Shown piece by piece: positions 42,760-56,146 of a stretch of 60,000 bases of DNA (within the stretch, counting starts at the first letter, position 1; each line of letters opens with the position of its first letter). A model generated the notes under the pieces. The model was not told the origin of the DNA and ran no database searches. It was given only the letters and a program-made list of their open reading frames with translations. This DNA comes from Symsagittifera roscoffensis (lineage: Eukaryota; Xenacoelomorpha; Acoela; Convolutidae), in assembly GCF_963678635.1 (NCBI RefSeq), contig NC_087069.1, positions 21,366,660 to 21,426,659 on the forward strand, in the 5' to 3' direction. A program made the position numbers and the translations under genes.

Positions 42760-44382
42760 CTGATTTCTTCTTCCTCGTTGTTGGGACTCTTGAACCACTC
42801 GACTATCCCGGGTACCACCACTTGAGCTCTAGTATAAAAATTTCCCGAAAACCCAACCTTACTGGCCAAAAGTTTCAAATGCTAACCCCCTTGTATTTAT
42901 CTCCCTTTAATAATCTGATGCAAGTTGAAGTTCAACTTGTTCGCCGGTGTGTTGTGATCACCTGTTTGTTCAAAAACCGATAAAATTAGTACCAAAAACG
43001 TAAAAACACAAACGAGAAAAATTTATAAAAACAGAAAGATGAACCCACCTAAACTCAGAGGAGACCAATGTCGTCCTTTCGTAGAAGAAATGTCTGGTAC
43101 CTGATTGTCACGCGTTTTCCTCTGCCCTCTTAACGTTCTTATGGGGTATTGTCCTTCCGGGTTTCAAAAACTATCTATCTCCGTTCCCCCCCCCCCCCCC
43201 GATCCGACCAGGGTACCTACCTTAATTCGATCTTAAAATTGGATAACCTCTCTCTATAAATCACGCGTGTAAGATTATAATGTAACTAAATCGACGATAT
43301 CGATTGATTAGTTACTGTAACCTGTCCCCCCTTTTTACAATTTGCAACCGCCAACCTCTAACTTAACCTGCCCCCTTCTAACCTCCCCCCTATTTAGCCC
43401 CCCCTCTTAAGCCGAAAATTACCTTAAGCGCTGGGTGTTAAACCTCTCGAGAGAAAACCGTAGAACCTGTTTCCAAGCTCTGCTCAAGTAAAAACGTTCC
43501 TCAAAACAGTGGGGTCTCGCTTATCCAGTTTTACACTTATCTCCTATAATGTAATGTGGATTCTAAAAATACCCGATTGACCAACCAGAACACCTCTGTG
43601 TTTCCCCTCTGGTTGTTCTGATTCCGTGCTGGTTGTCTCTTTGGCTCGTCCAGCACTTCTCTCCAGCACCACTTTCCCACTTGACTGGTCACCTGTTCCA
43701 GTCCAGTCTCCCAGTGGTTCGTAGATGGACCAAACAAAAGACCCCAAGTGTGCCTTCTCTGTTCGGTCCCGTCGGTGCTGGATGTCCCCTTGTCGTGTCC
43801 AGCATTTGTCGGGTTCCCTTCTTGTGAATCACTTTCCTACTTCGCTGGTCACCTTTTCCAGTCAAGTCTCCTTGTGGTCCAGCTAAGTTGCAAGCTATCT
43901 GAAAACCCTTGACAACGCGCCACACTCGGGCACCTTACTAGTTGGTGGCTGTGTAGAGTATCTGTGGCCACGTGTGGGTTTTATTTTGGTGTATTGTATT
44001 TTTAACATGTGTTCAGATTTTCGCGTATTGTTCTGATTTCTACAGTAAGATACTTGTTTTTGTTTCTGTGCCGATGTTGCGACGTTTATTAGAGATTCCT
44101 TTACTGCAACTAACACTCGACAGTGTTTGCTATTAATTCTTGTCGTTTAGTCTGTCCTTCATGTGGATTGTGTACTTTAGAAGGAAAAAGTACTTAATAC
44201 TTTGGAAAGAAGCTTCATCAGGACTGGAAAAAACACTTTGGAAAAAGTTCTTTGGAGAAAGTACTTTGGAAAGAAGCTTCATCAGGACTGCCAGGAGTCA
44301 GCCAAACTTCTCTGGGGCAAAAGACATCGTAGTTCTTTCTCGTGATTTTGTTTGCAAATTTGAATGGTCTCTTTGGGTCAAC
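42760..44382. other. No supported gene; C-run and an internal duplication
   Basis: The sequence is pyrimidine-rich. It contains a 14-C run at about 43187-43200 and a diverged duplication of about 145 bp (43647-43735 against 43790-43885, both with CACTTTCC-ACTT-CTGGTCACC and TTTCCAGTC-type blocks). It may be the leader or terminal region of the Ty3-like element, but no matching LTR was found at the other end. Confidence 0.4.
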
Positions 44383-44384
44383 TA

Positions 44385-46103
44385 CCCGGGTTGACCAAAA
44401 CTTCTAATCATACAATTTCCATTTATGAAAAATTTCTTGTCATACAATTCCATACAATGCCATACGTACAGAACATTGTATGAAATCTCTATGATAAACG
44501 TTTTTCCATAAATGGAAATTGTATGACTAACAAATTGTCATAAATGGAAATTGTATGACTAAAAGTTTGCCATTTATGAAAATTGTATGACAAACAGTTT
44601 CCGGGAAAAAAATCTTCATAAAAGGCACAATTTACATTAAAGCACATCTACTAAGCCGTGCAATCTCTGAATAGAGAAGAAAACCTGAGAAAAAAAAAGT
44701 TTTTTTTTAGAAGTTTCAACCTCAGTTTCTTAATTTTCTGCAGGAAATCTTCTCAACTCTTTAGATAGCAGCAAGATCCTAATCTGATCCCCAGGGTAAA
44801 TACTGGAGAGAGGGTTACCTCAAAATGTATTTTTCAAAAAAACCTGTAAATCTCGGTGACAATCTCCGGCAAACCATCTGCAGTTCGGCAATCACATCGT
44901 GAATCCACTTTTTCTGACATCCACAACTGCATTTCCTATAAAGATCATTATAACTCATGAAAGAACACAAAAACGAAAGCATCGACAGTATTGGAGTCGT
45001 TAACCAACAAAAAAATTGCGTGTTAGAAAAAAAATCGATTTGCCCTGAAATATGAGCAGTCTTGTTTGGTTAAAGACTATTAAAGCACGTTATTGTTATC
45101 GACAAAATCGTCAACGGTTCAGTTCAAAAAACGAAAAATCACCAAAAAGTTTTATTAAACTAATTTTAAAGAAAAAATGTTGGAGTAACTTTAGGAGTAC
45201 GTCTCAGGAGCTAAACACTGGCAACTGATCCAAAAACATTTTAAACTCTTTAAAAAATTGTTTGAAAAACTTTTCCTAAGCACTTCTGGTATGCTGAATG
45301 CTTCTGGGAAAAAAATGCTTGTCATACAAATATCATATATGGAAACTGTATGACAAGCAATTTTTAGCTTAAAAGTGAAATTTTTGTCTTTGGAGTCGAA
45401 AGTGCTCTCAGTGAAGCAAAAAAAGCTCCTAACTAATTAAAACTTGGTACAAACAGCTTTCGAAAGATGTTTAAAAATTTTGCCTTTTATGGAAAAACGC
45501 TTACCATACAATTTTCATGTATGGAAATTGTATGATAAACATTTTTTAGTTACAAAATAAAATTTTGTTTTTGGAGTCGAAAGTGCTCTCAATGAAGGAC
45601 AAAGTGCTTCTAACTAATTAAAACTTGGTTACAAACAGCTTTCGAAAGATTTTTAAAAATTTTGCCTTTTATGGAAAAACGCTTACCATACAATTTTCAT
45701 GTATGGAAATTGTATGATAAACATTTTTTAGTTACAAAATAAAATTTTGTTTTTGGAGTCGAAAGTGCTCTCAATGAAGGACAAAGTGCTTCTAACTAAT
45801 TAAAACTTGATTACAAACAGCTTTCGAAAGATTTTTAAAAATTTTGCTTTTTATGGAAAAACGTTTATCATACAATTTTCATGTATGGAAATTGTATGAT
45901 AAACGTTTTTTTCCAAAAAAAAATTATTGTTTTTTTTCCCACCAGACTGTTTTAATTAGATCACATAGCCGCAGAAATAAGTAGGAATCTTTTTCCAATG
46001 ATTTTTTGAAATTGTATGAAAATTGTATGACAAGCAGTTTTCCATACACTTGATGTATGGAATTGTATGATAAGCATTTTCGGTGTATGGAGGTCAACCC
46101 GGG
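44385..46103. mobile_element. TA-flanked element with CCCGGGTTGACC termini, copy 1
   Basis: This 1719-bp element starts CCCGGGTTGACC, ends GGTCAACCCGGG and has TA on each side. It is filled with short palindromic units of the form CATACAATTTTCAT..ATGGAAATTGTATG. There is no coding capacity. It is probably a non-autonomous DNA element related to the one at 47119-48051. Confidence 0.8.
45365..45910 (+). repeat. Tandem repeat of about 182 bp, three copies
   Basis: Units start near 45365, 45546 and 45728. Each has GGAGTCGAAAGTGCTCTCA, ACAAACAGCTTTCGAAAGAT and CATGTATGGAAATTGTATG. They lie inside the TA-flanked element. Confidence 0.85.
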
Positions 46104-46105
46104 TA

Positions 46106-46639
46106 CTCTCCATACTTTATAGGTGGGTTTTAATTTTTAAGTTGTTTCTGGCTTCTATTTTCCCTTCCCACATTTTTTTTTTCTTCTTATCTATCTATTT
46201 TAAATTTTTGTGTTCCAAGAAAGTTTGAAGCGGTTCCTCTGTCAATAAGTTTGCATCTCGTTTTCAGAGCACTGTACTCCTATGATTGCTCTTTTGGGTG
46301 TTTGTTGTTTTTACATTGAGGTACAATTTCTGCATGTAATTAGCATGCTTGCGGGCGGATAGTAGAACAGGTCTTTTCTGGTGTTCGTTCTCAACTTTTA
46401 TCATTAAATTTTTTGTCTTTCCTATACGCTTTAGATTATTGATTAGACAACCTTTCGCAAAGCTTTATGGAGAAAACTCTAGGAGAAAAATCTGTAGGAG
46501 AACAACTGCTAGGAGAAAAATTTGCAAAGCTTTATTTTTGTACTTATCGTTCGATTCTTTTCCTTGCAATTCTGAGTCTAAATTTGGGGATTCCGCTTAT
46601 ATACCTATGCCATCGTAAATGTCTCTTGTAGAGTGCGTA
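46106..46639. other. No supported gene
   Basis: AT-rich spacer between two transposons. A 90-codon open frame at 46349-46618 includes a small duplication (GGAGAAAAxTxxxTAGGAG) and has no recognisable domain. Confidence 0.4.
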
Positions 46640-46647
46640 TTTACAGG

Positions 46648-47003
46648 CAGGGGCAAATTTAGGGAGGGGGCGGGGGCGGGGGCGGATGTCGTCTCTTCAT
46701 ACACCCCCCCCCCCCCCCCCCCCCCCCAGGGATTCGACCCCTGCCGACCCCAAAAGTACCTTTTAAGAAATCCATTTTTGGCCGACCGACCCTAAAATTT
46801 TTCTAAAGGCGCCTTTGGCGCCAATATATAGTGATTTTGAGGGGGGGGGGGGCGTAAAAAAACGCTTTTTCTGTCAAAATTTTCCAAAGAATGCCCGAAA
46901 ACGACTTTTTTGACCTGTTTTTTTTTTCAAATTGCTTTTTTTTTCACATCACAAGAAGTTTTTTGAGAATCCCCCCCTCGAGAAAATCATAGATCGGCCC
47001 CTG
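46648..47003. mobile_element. hAT-type MITE with 8-bp target duplication
   Basis: The termini are CAGGGGCAAATTTAGG and, at the other end, ATAGATCGGCCCCTG. The flanks TTTACAGG (46640-46647) and TTTACAAG (47004-47011) match at 7 of 8 bases. It includes a very long C-run (about 46706-46732) and a G-run. CAGGGGC ends with an 8-bp duplication are typical of hAT elements. A fragment of the same family lies at 7387-7556. Confidence 0.82.
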
Positions 47004-47118
47004 TTTACAAGTAGTTTTATTTTTGGAATACTTGATTTGGAGCTCGGCTGAGATCTCTTCATTTCTGATCCCATTAATTAATTTTTCTTTGATACCGTCC
47101 ATCTTTTCATAACAGTTA

Positions 47119-48051
47119 CCCGGGTTGACCTCCATACACCGAAGCTTATCATACAATTCCATACAACAAAAATAATTCTCATACAATTCCATTCATCAAT
47201 GGTATAGAGAAAATGCTTGTCATACAATTTTCATACATTTTCGAAAAACAATAGAAAAAATTAAACCATTTCTGCGGCTTTTTGAGAACAGTTGAACAGA
47301 CTGCGGACAAAAAAAAACTGAATTAATTTTTTTTTGAAAAAAATGCTTACCATACAATTTCCATATACGACACAAAAATAAGTAAGTAATTCTGCCCCAA
47401 ATTCTAAGTAATTTTCAAAATTGCCCCAAAATTTTTTTTGTGTTTTTTTTCAAGCGCAAATCGAATTTTGTACGCAAACAAACATTTTTCCGGAAAATTT
47501 TTTTTTGCATGCAAAATTTAATTTTTTGTGTGCATAACGTAGTCCTGGATACAATAATATTGGCTTTTTTTCTTTTCACTAAAATTTTACACTGAAAAAT
47601 CCTATTTCTTTTGGGTGGCGTGCTTATGTAAATGTCTGATAATTTGAAAACTCACAAATTTAAAATAATCACCCTTGAAAATTTTGCCAAAAATTAAATG
47701 TTTGTTACTTTTGTTATATCAATTGTGAAAGACAGCTCGAAGACAATGCAGGTTGTTTTCAATGCATTGTAAAGGCAAGACCGTCCAACCATTGGTGCTT
47801 TGAGTAACCAAGGTCTTTGTCACTAGTGTTCGGTTGCAAACACAACCGAAAACTTGTCAGTAAATAAATTTACGAACAATAAACAAAATTTTGGTTTATG
47901 AAGAAAATACCTATCATACAATTTGCTTTTATGGGAAAATGCTTGTCATAGAGTTTTCATACAATTTTCTGTACGTATGGAATTTTATGAAATTGTCTGA
48001 ATATTTCCCATTTATGAGAATTGTAAGATAAGCATTTTTGGTCAACCCGGG
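47119..48051. mobile_element. TA-flanked element with CCCGGGTTGACC termini, copy 2
   Basis: This 933-bp element has the same 12-bp inverted ends as 44385-46103, TA on each side, and the same CATACAATT/ATGGAA palindromic units near its ends. The interior differs and is non-coding. Confidence 0.8.
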
Positions 48052-48053
48052 TA

Positions 48054-50334
48054 ACTTAAACTCTATGACTCTTTGCTGATACTTTCATCTCTTGTTCTCT
48101 TTTTTTTCGGCCAAATTATAAGTACAATTTACTTTTTAATAGCTTGAAATTTTATAAAAGATTTTGTCTTTCTGGTAATTTTTACGCAGTCGCTGCAGAA
48201 ATTCAACACATTATGGCTGATTTGCATTAGCCCACGAATTTCTTAATTTAATATCTTTTATTTGCTATAACAGCTTTTGCAGATGTTCTCTGGTAGAGGT
48301 AGCTGCAACTGGTTGAATTCACAGGAAAGATGGTAGAGGGAGCTTAAGAAGGTTCGAATAGAGTTTTTTTCCTTAAATTTTGTTGACTTTCTGCGATTGA
48401 GAGGCAAGTACTGAGGATTCTCTAGGAAAGTAAACTCACAAAAGTATGAGAAGAGGATCTTTTTTGTTCACTTTTCTGCAATTCCGAGGTGATAGCTCCG
48501 GGCTTACAAGATGTCTACTGAAAAAGATGGTTTGATGGGTCCTCTTCGCCTTCCTCTGTTTTATTCTGTGCTTCTGCGAGCTTTGTTTTTTTGATTCGTT
48601 CCTTCTCCGCTGTTGGGTTTCTTTTTGTTTATTCGCGTTTTTTCGTATAAATTAATTAAAATTTAATTTTTAATAGCTGTATCGGGATGTAATTAACAGA
48701 ACTTGGCGACTTGCTGTTCTTTTGGGATGACAATTTTAGCTACTTTAAAGAAAATAAATCTTGATTTCTCAGTTTTAAGGACAAGTCGGGGATTCCTTGT
48801 CTTCTGGTAGAAATTAAAGATTCGACTTTTTTGGACTTGTATATTTTTTGTATCGTGTCAATAAGCTGGTTATGATCAGGGACGCTTAAACTTTTCAATT
48901 CTGCTCCTTTTGCTCTTATGAGGGGTAATTTTTTTTATCACGTCGTGCCAGATGACTGCATGTTTACTTTTAACGAATCGCTTACTTGTTCTAGAGTAAA
49001 GCTCGAACCGGGTTCATGGATAGTCAAGGCATTGCAGTTGAAAACTTTCGAATTCTCTGTTCGTCCTTGTAGCACTTCTGGTTGTTCATCAAATAGGATA
49101 TATTACGTTAGCAATACTATGTACGCTGGACAAAACGCTTGCTAGTAATATTGGGTCCTTTCTACTTTATATCGCAGAAACTAAAGCTAAAAATTGCTGT
49201 GAAATTTTTTATAAGAAAAGAAGGTAATTCTGAACTTACTACATGTTGCCTTTTGACTAGATATTTATTTTTAGTGTTGGATTTGAGATATTTTGACTGA
49301 GAATGGATAGTATTTTTAGACAGAAGGCTTGGGGTTGCTGAAGAGACTATTGTTTGTATTTTGTTGGAAACTGTTGGTGTTTTAGAGAAGGAGGTTGGGA
49401 TGTTATAAGAGAAAATTGTTGGAATTAGTTTCAGTAGTTTTTAGCTTCTATTTATACTCAATTGGGAAATCTCTCGTGAATATGATTCGTGCGTTCGTAT
49501 TTCACGAAAAGAGTCGTTCGTATATTCGTTACTATTCGTTTTTAATGAGAACAGCCATTTTAATTTTCATTGCTTTAAACGTTATACGCGTTGTTCCAAT
49601 TGCTTTTCCATTCATTTTTCATAGGGATAAAAACATAATTACTTTATAGTGGTGGCTGAGTCACGCTTTTTGAGCACGATAAATTTAGTGTGTCTGTTTC
49701 AATTTGAAATCAGAACAGATAGACACCCGCACCGACAAAAATGGTTTCAGATCAATTTAAATTGAATTTAAATTGAATAAACATCCATCCAAATCGATCA
49801 ACAATGTACATTTTACGAACTTAATTGGAAGTTAAACCGATTTCAATTGATTTTTTTTTGAAAATTTTAGATCAATTTCAGTGTCTGAAAAATCAAACTA
49901 AATAGATTTGGATGGATTTTCCGACTCATTAAATGCATTCGAAACTTACTTGAATCCATCCAAATCTCACTTAAATCCATTTTAAATCGAATTAAATCGA
50001 TCTTGCTTGAAATTTTTGGATCATTTTGAATGTCTTAAATGTCGTATTATATCAATTTGCATGGATTTTTGGAGTCAATAGAATTACTTTTTTGCTAACA
50101 CGGCAAAAAAACCTACTCTTTAGACAAAATAATTAAAGCAAATTATTCTCAATTTTTTAAATAAAAACGCAAACACACCTGCCGGAGGTTATGGATTTAA
50201 TGAAGTGATATACATAAATCAGATTTAAGCTCGAAAACAAGCTATGACATCATAGAAAATCATTTATAATCAGATTATGGGCAAAATCCTATGTAAAAAA
50301 AGTAACAAAGGAAATATATTATGGTACTACACAT
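48054..50334. other. AT-rich region without supported genes
   Basis: Short open frames at 48918-49145 and 49395-49649 have no recognisable domain. Around 49690-50060 there are many diverged, partly inverted copies of a GATTTGGATGGATTT / AAATCCATCCAAATC motif with TTTAAATTGAATTTAAATTG, probably a decayed satellite or MITE. Confidence 0.45.
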
Positions 50335-50764
50335 GTGCCACAAAATACAAAAGTATCGCCATTAAATGTTTTTGAAGACAAACGGTGTTATAAAAGAATC
50401 CCTATATTCTACAAAAACAAAGTTCATTTTGTTGACACACTTTCCAGAAAAAAAAATGTTTGGGATACAGCCATCCCAAGTGGATGTGAAAATAGCCACA
50501 ATGTTGTGGAGCTAAGCCCAAATGAAGACATTTACTATCTTGTCACGCCTTAACTTACTCTTATGTCACCATTGAAGAAAATTTCAACACAAAGTATCAG
50601 AGCTATCGCTCGTATCCCAAATAAATAATTACAACACATAGGTATATATTCCAAATCCGACATACAGCATCATTTTCGAACAACGATTTCAAGAACTTCT
50701 TACTAAAACGGACACTATCCAAAGACAATCAATAGATCAACATTTAAGAAAACTCGCTGAATCC

Positions 50765-50816
<52 letters not shown>

Positions 50817-50912
50817 GAAGATTACAGCGGATATTTTAAAGATATAAAATACTACATATATCTTAATGGTGAAAAATACCGCTCACAAGATATATCAATA
50901 TAAACATATTTA
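50335..50912 (+). pseudogene. Decayed coding stretch interrupted by (TA)n
   Basis: Protein-like text appears in pieces: 50335-50553 (ends SPNEDIYYLVTP), a piece from about 50640 (FEQRFQELLTKTDTIQRQS, LRKLAESVLY) that runs into the TA run, and a piece after it (YAEDYSGYFKDIKYYIYLNG) to a TAA near 50901. The two pieces around the TA run are out of frame by one base. The family is not recognised. The codon-like texture is the only evidence that this was a gene. Confidence 0.4.
50768..50813. repeat. (TA)n microsatellite, about 22 units
   Basis: Uninterrupted TA run between ATCCGTTT and TGCAGAAG. Confidence 0.97.
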
Positions 50913-51417
50913 GTTTTGTCAATCTAAAAAATGAAGTTGTCGCGCTTCTAGGATGGCCCAATTACGTCTTCGAAAAATTGACTATTTTATTATATGCCAT
51001 CTTTAATTTTTGAAATTTCTTTTCTCACTATTGAAAGGAATTTATAACACATGCGCAATACACACACAAAGGAATAAACAAGCAAGTGCACGCATGTTGT
51101 TTGCAGGATTTTTTGGAGTGCACTTAACAACATTTTTTTAGACGCTCAATTTACTGAATATATAGAAAAAATTATCAACAAATGCATTCAATACTTCACA
51201 AGACAACACAAACCCAACACGTACAGCACCACAATTGCAAAAATTACATTTTTATCAAACCTTATCTTTAGTACAACGAAAATCTAGAAATACAAAAAAA
51301 ATAAGAGGTCACATCTCACCAATTTTGACGATATATACGATAAGATTGTAGAACAACCACATACCACTAATTTTCGTTCAGAGAACAATGCCCACCGAAC
51401 GATCGAGTGAGTAACGA

Positions 51418-52510
51418 ATGAGTGATTTTTTTTTGCCCACGATGAGCCGCCAGATTGGATCCCTGAACCGCTCCCTTTCTTACCCATCTAACCACCAACC
51501 TCACTCCTCTCGCATCTCCCTTTCTGACCTCACTTCTTCTCCTTTGCCCTCATTCACTACTAATTCACCACGCATGGATTCTGATGATTCCACGCACACA
51601 GTTTTTAACACCATCTCACGACTCGATAACTCCGATATTGATAACCCCGATGATTTTAAAAACTCCAAGCCCAGCCCATCCATATTTTCGCAAACCTCCT
51701 TTTTTCCAACCCAACCTCCCGACGAATCCTCCCCAGCCCCTTCTTCCTACACCCGTGCAAATCCAACAATCTTCCCAATGAACAGTGATCAACCCGACCC
51801 CCAAGCCCCGTCACTGAAGCACTAGAGCATGAACTAGACAATTTCATCAATTTACAACAACAGCTACTGAATACTAAAACTTAAACATTTCATCACATAT
51901 TACACCCCAATTCCTCCGCTGAATCCTCCAACCAAAAACCAACAGCAGTAGAAACCCGAGCCCACTGAGTGTTCAAGCGAAAGCATCCTCTGCCCAATCC
52001 CACATACTTCACCACCCCCGACCACCCCTTTTTTTCATTTCGCACACTTCACACTAAAACTAAGGAAATCCTAAAATATAAACTACCCTTTTTTCCACGA
52101 TACATCTACTATGAAAACACTAATGATCACTGTTTGACGATAATAATCTATTCCCAAACTTATCATGGAGATATTACTACCACATCAAAAATCCACTATC
52201 ACTCTTTTTTATCAATAATCCCGGCGACAATGATTTATGTCAATCCAGGCTACACCAAATAACTACCGCACTTCTTGAAAAACAGTTCCCAACTATAGGA
52301 CTAACCCAAAAAATAAAAAAGATTTGTTGCACAAAAAGCTATCATATTTTCCATTAACCACTACGATCACGCTATTACTCGATATATGGAAGATACAATC
52401 ATAGAAGAGGATCCAAACACTAACCCCCAATTAACTAAAAAAACTTCCATAAAATCAGAATATGTATTTGTAATTAACAGCATGAATAAAAAATATGATA
52501 AAATCATTTC
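51418..52510 (+). pseudogene. Tandem-array gene, copy 1, with the only unique 5' end
   Basis: The family is not recognised. The frame 51418-51825 starts upstream of the repeated part (MSRQIGSLNRSLSYPS) and enters it at about 51558. Ser/Pro/Asp-rich text (MDSDDSTHTVFNTI) follows. A one-base loss near 51799 (GACCCCCAAG against GACCACCCAAG in the other copies) shifts it; later stops follow (for example in AAAACTTAAAC near 51880). The downstream part again resembles other copies (QITTALLEKQFPTIGLTQK, SEYVFVINSMNKKYDKIIS) to the conserved end QRYQSL and TGA. This copy probably marks the original gene start. Confidence 0.55.
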
Positions 52511-52573
52511 CATCGCATTCCAGAGATACCAAAGCTTATGATTCCTGTTTCAACAAAATTAACCACTTTTCAC

Positions 52574-52810
52574 TAGTTTTTCATTTTCTCAGCCCCAAAG
52601 AATGTGATTTGCTCTGCTCAAATTAACACATGCACCTATTATAAATTTATCCAACACCACTACACAACTAACACACCATCACGAAATCCACAGGACAGAT
52701 TCACATTCATTAGCTCCAAATACACATCACCATTCGCAATGTACAATTCAAGTGGTACATTTTTCGTTCAAAAGCAGTATATCCATAAATTTAAATTTCC
52801 ACGGCAGTAA
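52574..52810 (+). pseudogene. Second open part of the array unit, copy 1
   Basis: After a TTTTCTCAG acceptor-like site the frame reads APKNVICSAQINTCTYYKF ... FVQKQYIHKFKFPRQ and stops at 52808-52810. It may be a last exon of the main array gene or a separate gene. The copies at about 54390-54610, 56190-56420 and 58000-58215 carry TGA in place of the TCA of MYNSSG (GTACAATTGAAG). Confidence 0.45.
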
Positions 52811-53367
52811 ATGAAAATTCCTAAAGTAGTAAAATTATTGAAAATTGCAAACGAATTAAAAAAACTAACCTTTTTTTATAGAGACGTTTCTTTTATAAAT
52901 TCAAATCTCACTTTCTTAACTCGCCCATAAATCACACACTCTTTCCACAACTCGCACAGTTCGCCCACGAAGAAATGTTTAAAAAATGAATTTCAAAATT
53001 TAACTTCCACTGATAGCAACTTTAACTTCTTTTGACACGTTTCAAACTTTCCCTTAACCCGGTTTAAGGAACTATAAAAGTAAACAAAATGAATCAACGC
53101 AGCTTAATAACGCCACAAAACCACAAACTAATAGCACGACTAAGAAAGAAAACCCCACTGTACCCAAACCGGATTAAACCCAGAAAAGACAAAAACAAAA
53201 CAAGTAATTCTACTTTTGATAAAAGGACACAACCAAAACAAAAAAGAGAAAATGAAAATGTAACAAAAGGTTGAACATATAAAAAGACTGCACAAAGAGA
53301 TCATAAAATATGACTCGTAGCCTCACCAACCAGAGGGAAGTCCTCATTCATTACTAATTCACCACGC

Positions 53368-54345
53368 ATGGATTCTGATGATTCCACGCACACAGTTTTT
53401 AACACCATCTCACAATTCGATAGCTCCGATATTGATACCCCCGATGATTTTAAAAACTCCGAGCCCAGCCAATCCACATTTTCGCAACCCTCTTTTTATC
53501 CAACCCAATTTCCCGACGAATCCTCCCCAGCCCCTTCTTCCTACACCGATGCAAATCCAATAATCTCCCCAATGAACAGTGATCAACCCGACCACCCAAG
53601 CCCCGTCACTGAAGCACTAGAGCATGAATTAGACAATTTTATCAATTTACAACAACAGCTTCTGAATACTAAAAATTTAACATTTCATCACATACTACAC
53701 CCCAATTCCTCCGCTGAATCCTCCAATCAAAAACCAACAGCAGTAGAAACCCGAACCCACTCAGTCTTCAAGCGGAAGCATCCTTTGCTCAATCCCACAT
53801 ACTTCACCACCCCCGACCACCCCATTTTTTTCAATTCAAAAATTTCACACTAAAACTAAGGAAATCCTTAAATAGAAATTACCCTTTTTCCCACTATACA
53901 CCTACTATGAAAACACTAATGATCACCAACCGAATTTTGTTGACGATTATAATCTATTCCCAAACTTATCACGGAGATATTACTACCACATCAATAATCC
54001 TTTTTCACTCCCTTTTATCAATAATCCAGGCAACAATGATTCATTTCAACCCAGGCTACATCAAATAACTACCGCACTTCATGAAAAACAGTTCCCAACT
54101 ATAGGACTAACCCAAAAATTAAAAAAGATTTGTCGCACAAAAAGCTAACATAATTTCCATTAACCACTGCGATCACACTATTACTCGATATAAGGAAAAT
54201 AGAGTCATAGAAGAAGAACAAAACACTAACCCCCAAATAACTGAAAATTTTTTTTTAAAATCAGAATATGTATTTGAAATTAACAGCATGAATAAAAAAT
54301 AGGATAAAATTGTTTCCATCGCACTCCAGAGATACCAAAGCTCAT
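53368..54345 (+). pseudogene. Tandem-array gene, copy 2
   Basis: The frame 53368-53853 (161 codons) is open from MDSDDSTHTVFNTI to NSKISH and TAA. There it departs from copies 1 and 4 (FFSFRTLHTKTKE) through a small change in the T-run near 53826. Downstream pieces carry several further stops (for example AATAGGATAAAA). The unit ends YQSS and TGA. Confidence 0.55.
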
Positions 54346-55174
54346 GATTCCTATTTCAACAAAATTAACAACTTTTTTTTAGTTTTTCATTTTCTCAGCC
54401 CCAAAGTATGTGACTTGCACTGCTCAAATTAACACATGCCCCTATTATAAAATTATCCAACACCACTACACAACTAACATACCATCACGAAATCCAGAGG
54501 ACAGATTCACATTCATTAGCTCCAAATACACATCACCATTCGCAATGTACAATTGAAGTGGTACATTTTTTGTTCAAAAGCAGTATATCCATAAATTTAA
54601 TGTTCCACAGCATTAAATTAATATTCCTAAAATAGTAAAATTATTGAAAAATGCAAGCGAATTGAAAAAACTAACCTTTTTTATAAAGACGCTTCTTTTA
54701 TGAGTTCAAATCTCACTTTCTTAACTCGCCCATAAATCACACACTCTTTCCACAACTCGCACAGCTTGCCCACGAAGAAATGTTTAAAATATGAATTTCA
54801 AAATTTAACATCCACTGATAACAACTCTAACTTCTTTTCACACGTTTCAAAGTTTCCGTTAACCCGGCTTAAGGAATTATAATAGGAAGCAAAACGAATC
54901 AACGCAGCTTACTAACGCCACAAAACAACAAACTAATAGCACGACTAAGAAAAAAAAACCCACTGTACCCAAACCGGATTAAACCCAGAATAAAAGACAA
55001 ACACAGAACGAATAATTCTACTTTTGAGAAAAGGACATAACGAAAACAAAAAAGAGAAAATGAAAATGTAACAAAAGGTTGAACATATAAAAAGGTTGCA
55101 CAAAGAGATCATAAAATATGACTCCTAGCCTCACTAGCCAGAGGGAAGTCCTCATTCACTACTCATTCACCACG

Positions 55175-56146
55175 CATGGATTCTGATGATTCCGCGCACA
55201 CAGTTTTTAACACCATCTCACAATTCGATAACTCCGATACCCCCGATGATTTTAAAAACTCGGAGCCCAGCCCATCCACATTTTCGCAACCCTCTTTTTA
55301 AGCAACCCAATTTCCCGACGAATCCTCCCCAGCCCCTTCTTCCTACACCGATGCAAATCCAATAATCTCCCCAATGAACAGTGATCAACCCGACCACCCG
55401 AGTCCCGTCACTGAAGCACTAGAGCATGAACTAGACAATTTCATCAATTTACAACAACAGCTTCTGAATACTAAAAATTTAACATTTCATCACATATTAC
55501 ACCCCGATTCCTTCGCTGAATCCTCCAACCAAAAACCAACAGCAGTAGAAACCCGAGCCCACTCAGTCTTCAAGCGGAAGCATCCTTTGCTCAATTCCAC
55601 ATACTTCACCACCCCCGACCACCCCATTTTTTTCAATTCGAAAACTTCACACTAAAACTAAGGAAATCCTCAAATATAAACTACCCTTTTTTTACTATAC
55701 ACCTACTATGAAAACACTAATGATCACCAACGGAATTTTGTTGACGATTACAATCTATTCCCAAACTTATCACGGAGATATTACTACCACATCAGTAATC
55801 CTTTTTCAATCCATTTTATCAATAATCCAGGCGACAATGATGTAAGTCAATCCAGGCTACACCAAATAATTACCGCACTTCTTGAAAAACAGTTCCCAAC
55901 TATAGGATTAACCCAAAAATTAAAAAAATTTGTTGCACAAAAAGCTAACATATTTTCTATTAACAACTACGATCACGCTATTACTCGATATATGGAAGAT
56001 ACAATCATAGAAGAAGATTAAAACACTAATCCCCAATTAACTGAAAATATTTTCGTAAAATCAGAATATGTATTTGTAATTAACAGCATGAATAAAAAAT
56101 CTGATGAAATAATTTCCATCGCACATCAGAGATACCAAAGCTTATG
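55175..56146 (+). pseudogene. Tandem-array gene, copy 3
   Basis: The start ATG is kept, but TTTTTAAGC near 55297 gives a stop where other copies read FYPTQ. From 55374 the frame is open to 55655 and shares the NSKTSH truncation with copy 2. The 3' part is open (VSQSRLHQIITALLEKQF to EEED) up to TAA near 56021. Confidence 0.55.

Noticed and set aside
28700-43600. LTRs of the Ty3-like element
   Set aside because: No pair of long direct repeats was found on the two sides of the coding remnants by eye.
44385-46103. CRISPR-like array from the repeated CATACAATT units
   Set aside because: Spacing and orientation are irregular, the units are palindromic transposon parts, and the genome is eukaryotic.
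53089-53274. Small basic protein gene in the non-coding part of the array unit
   Set aside because: Only one of the four units has the ATG (the others have ACG), and the frame is not preserved among copies.
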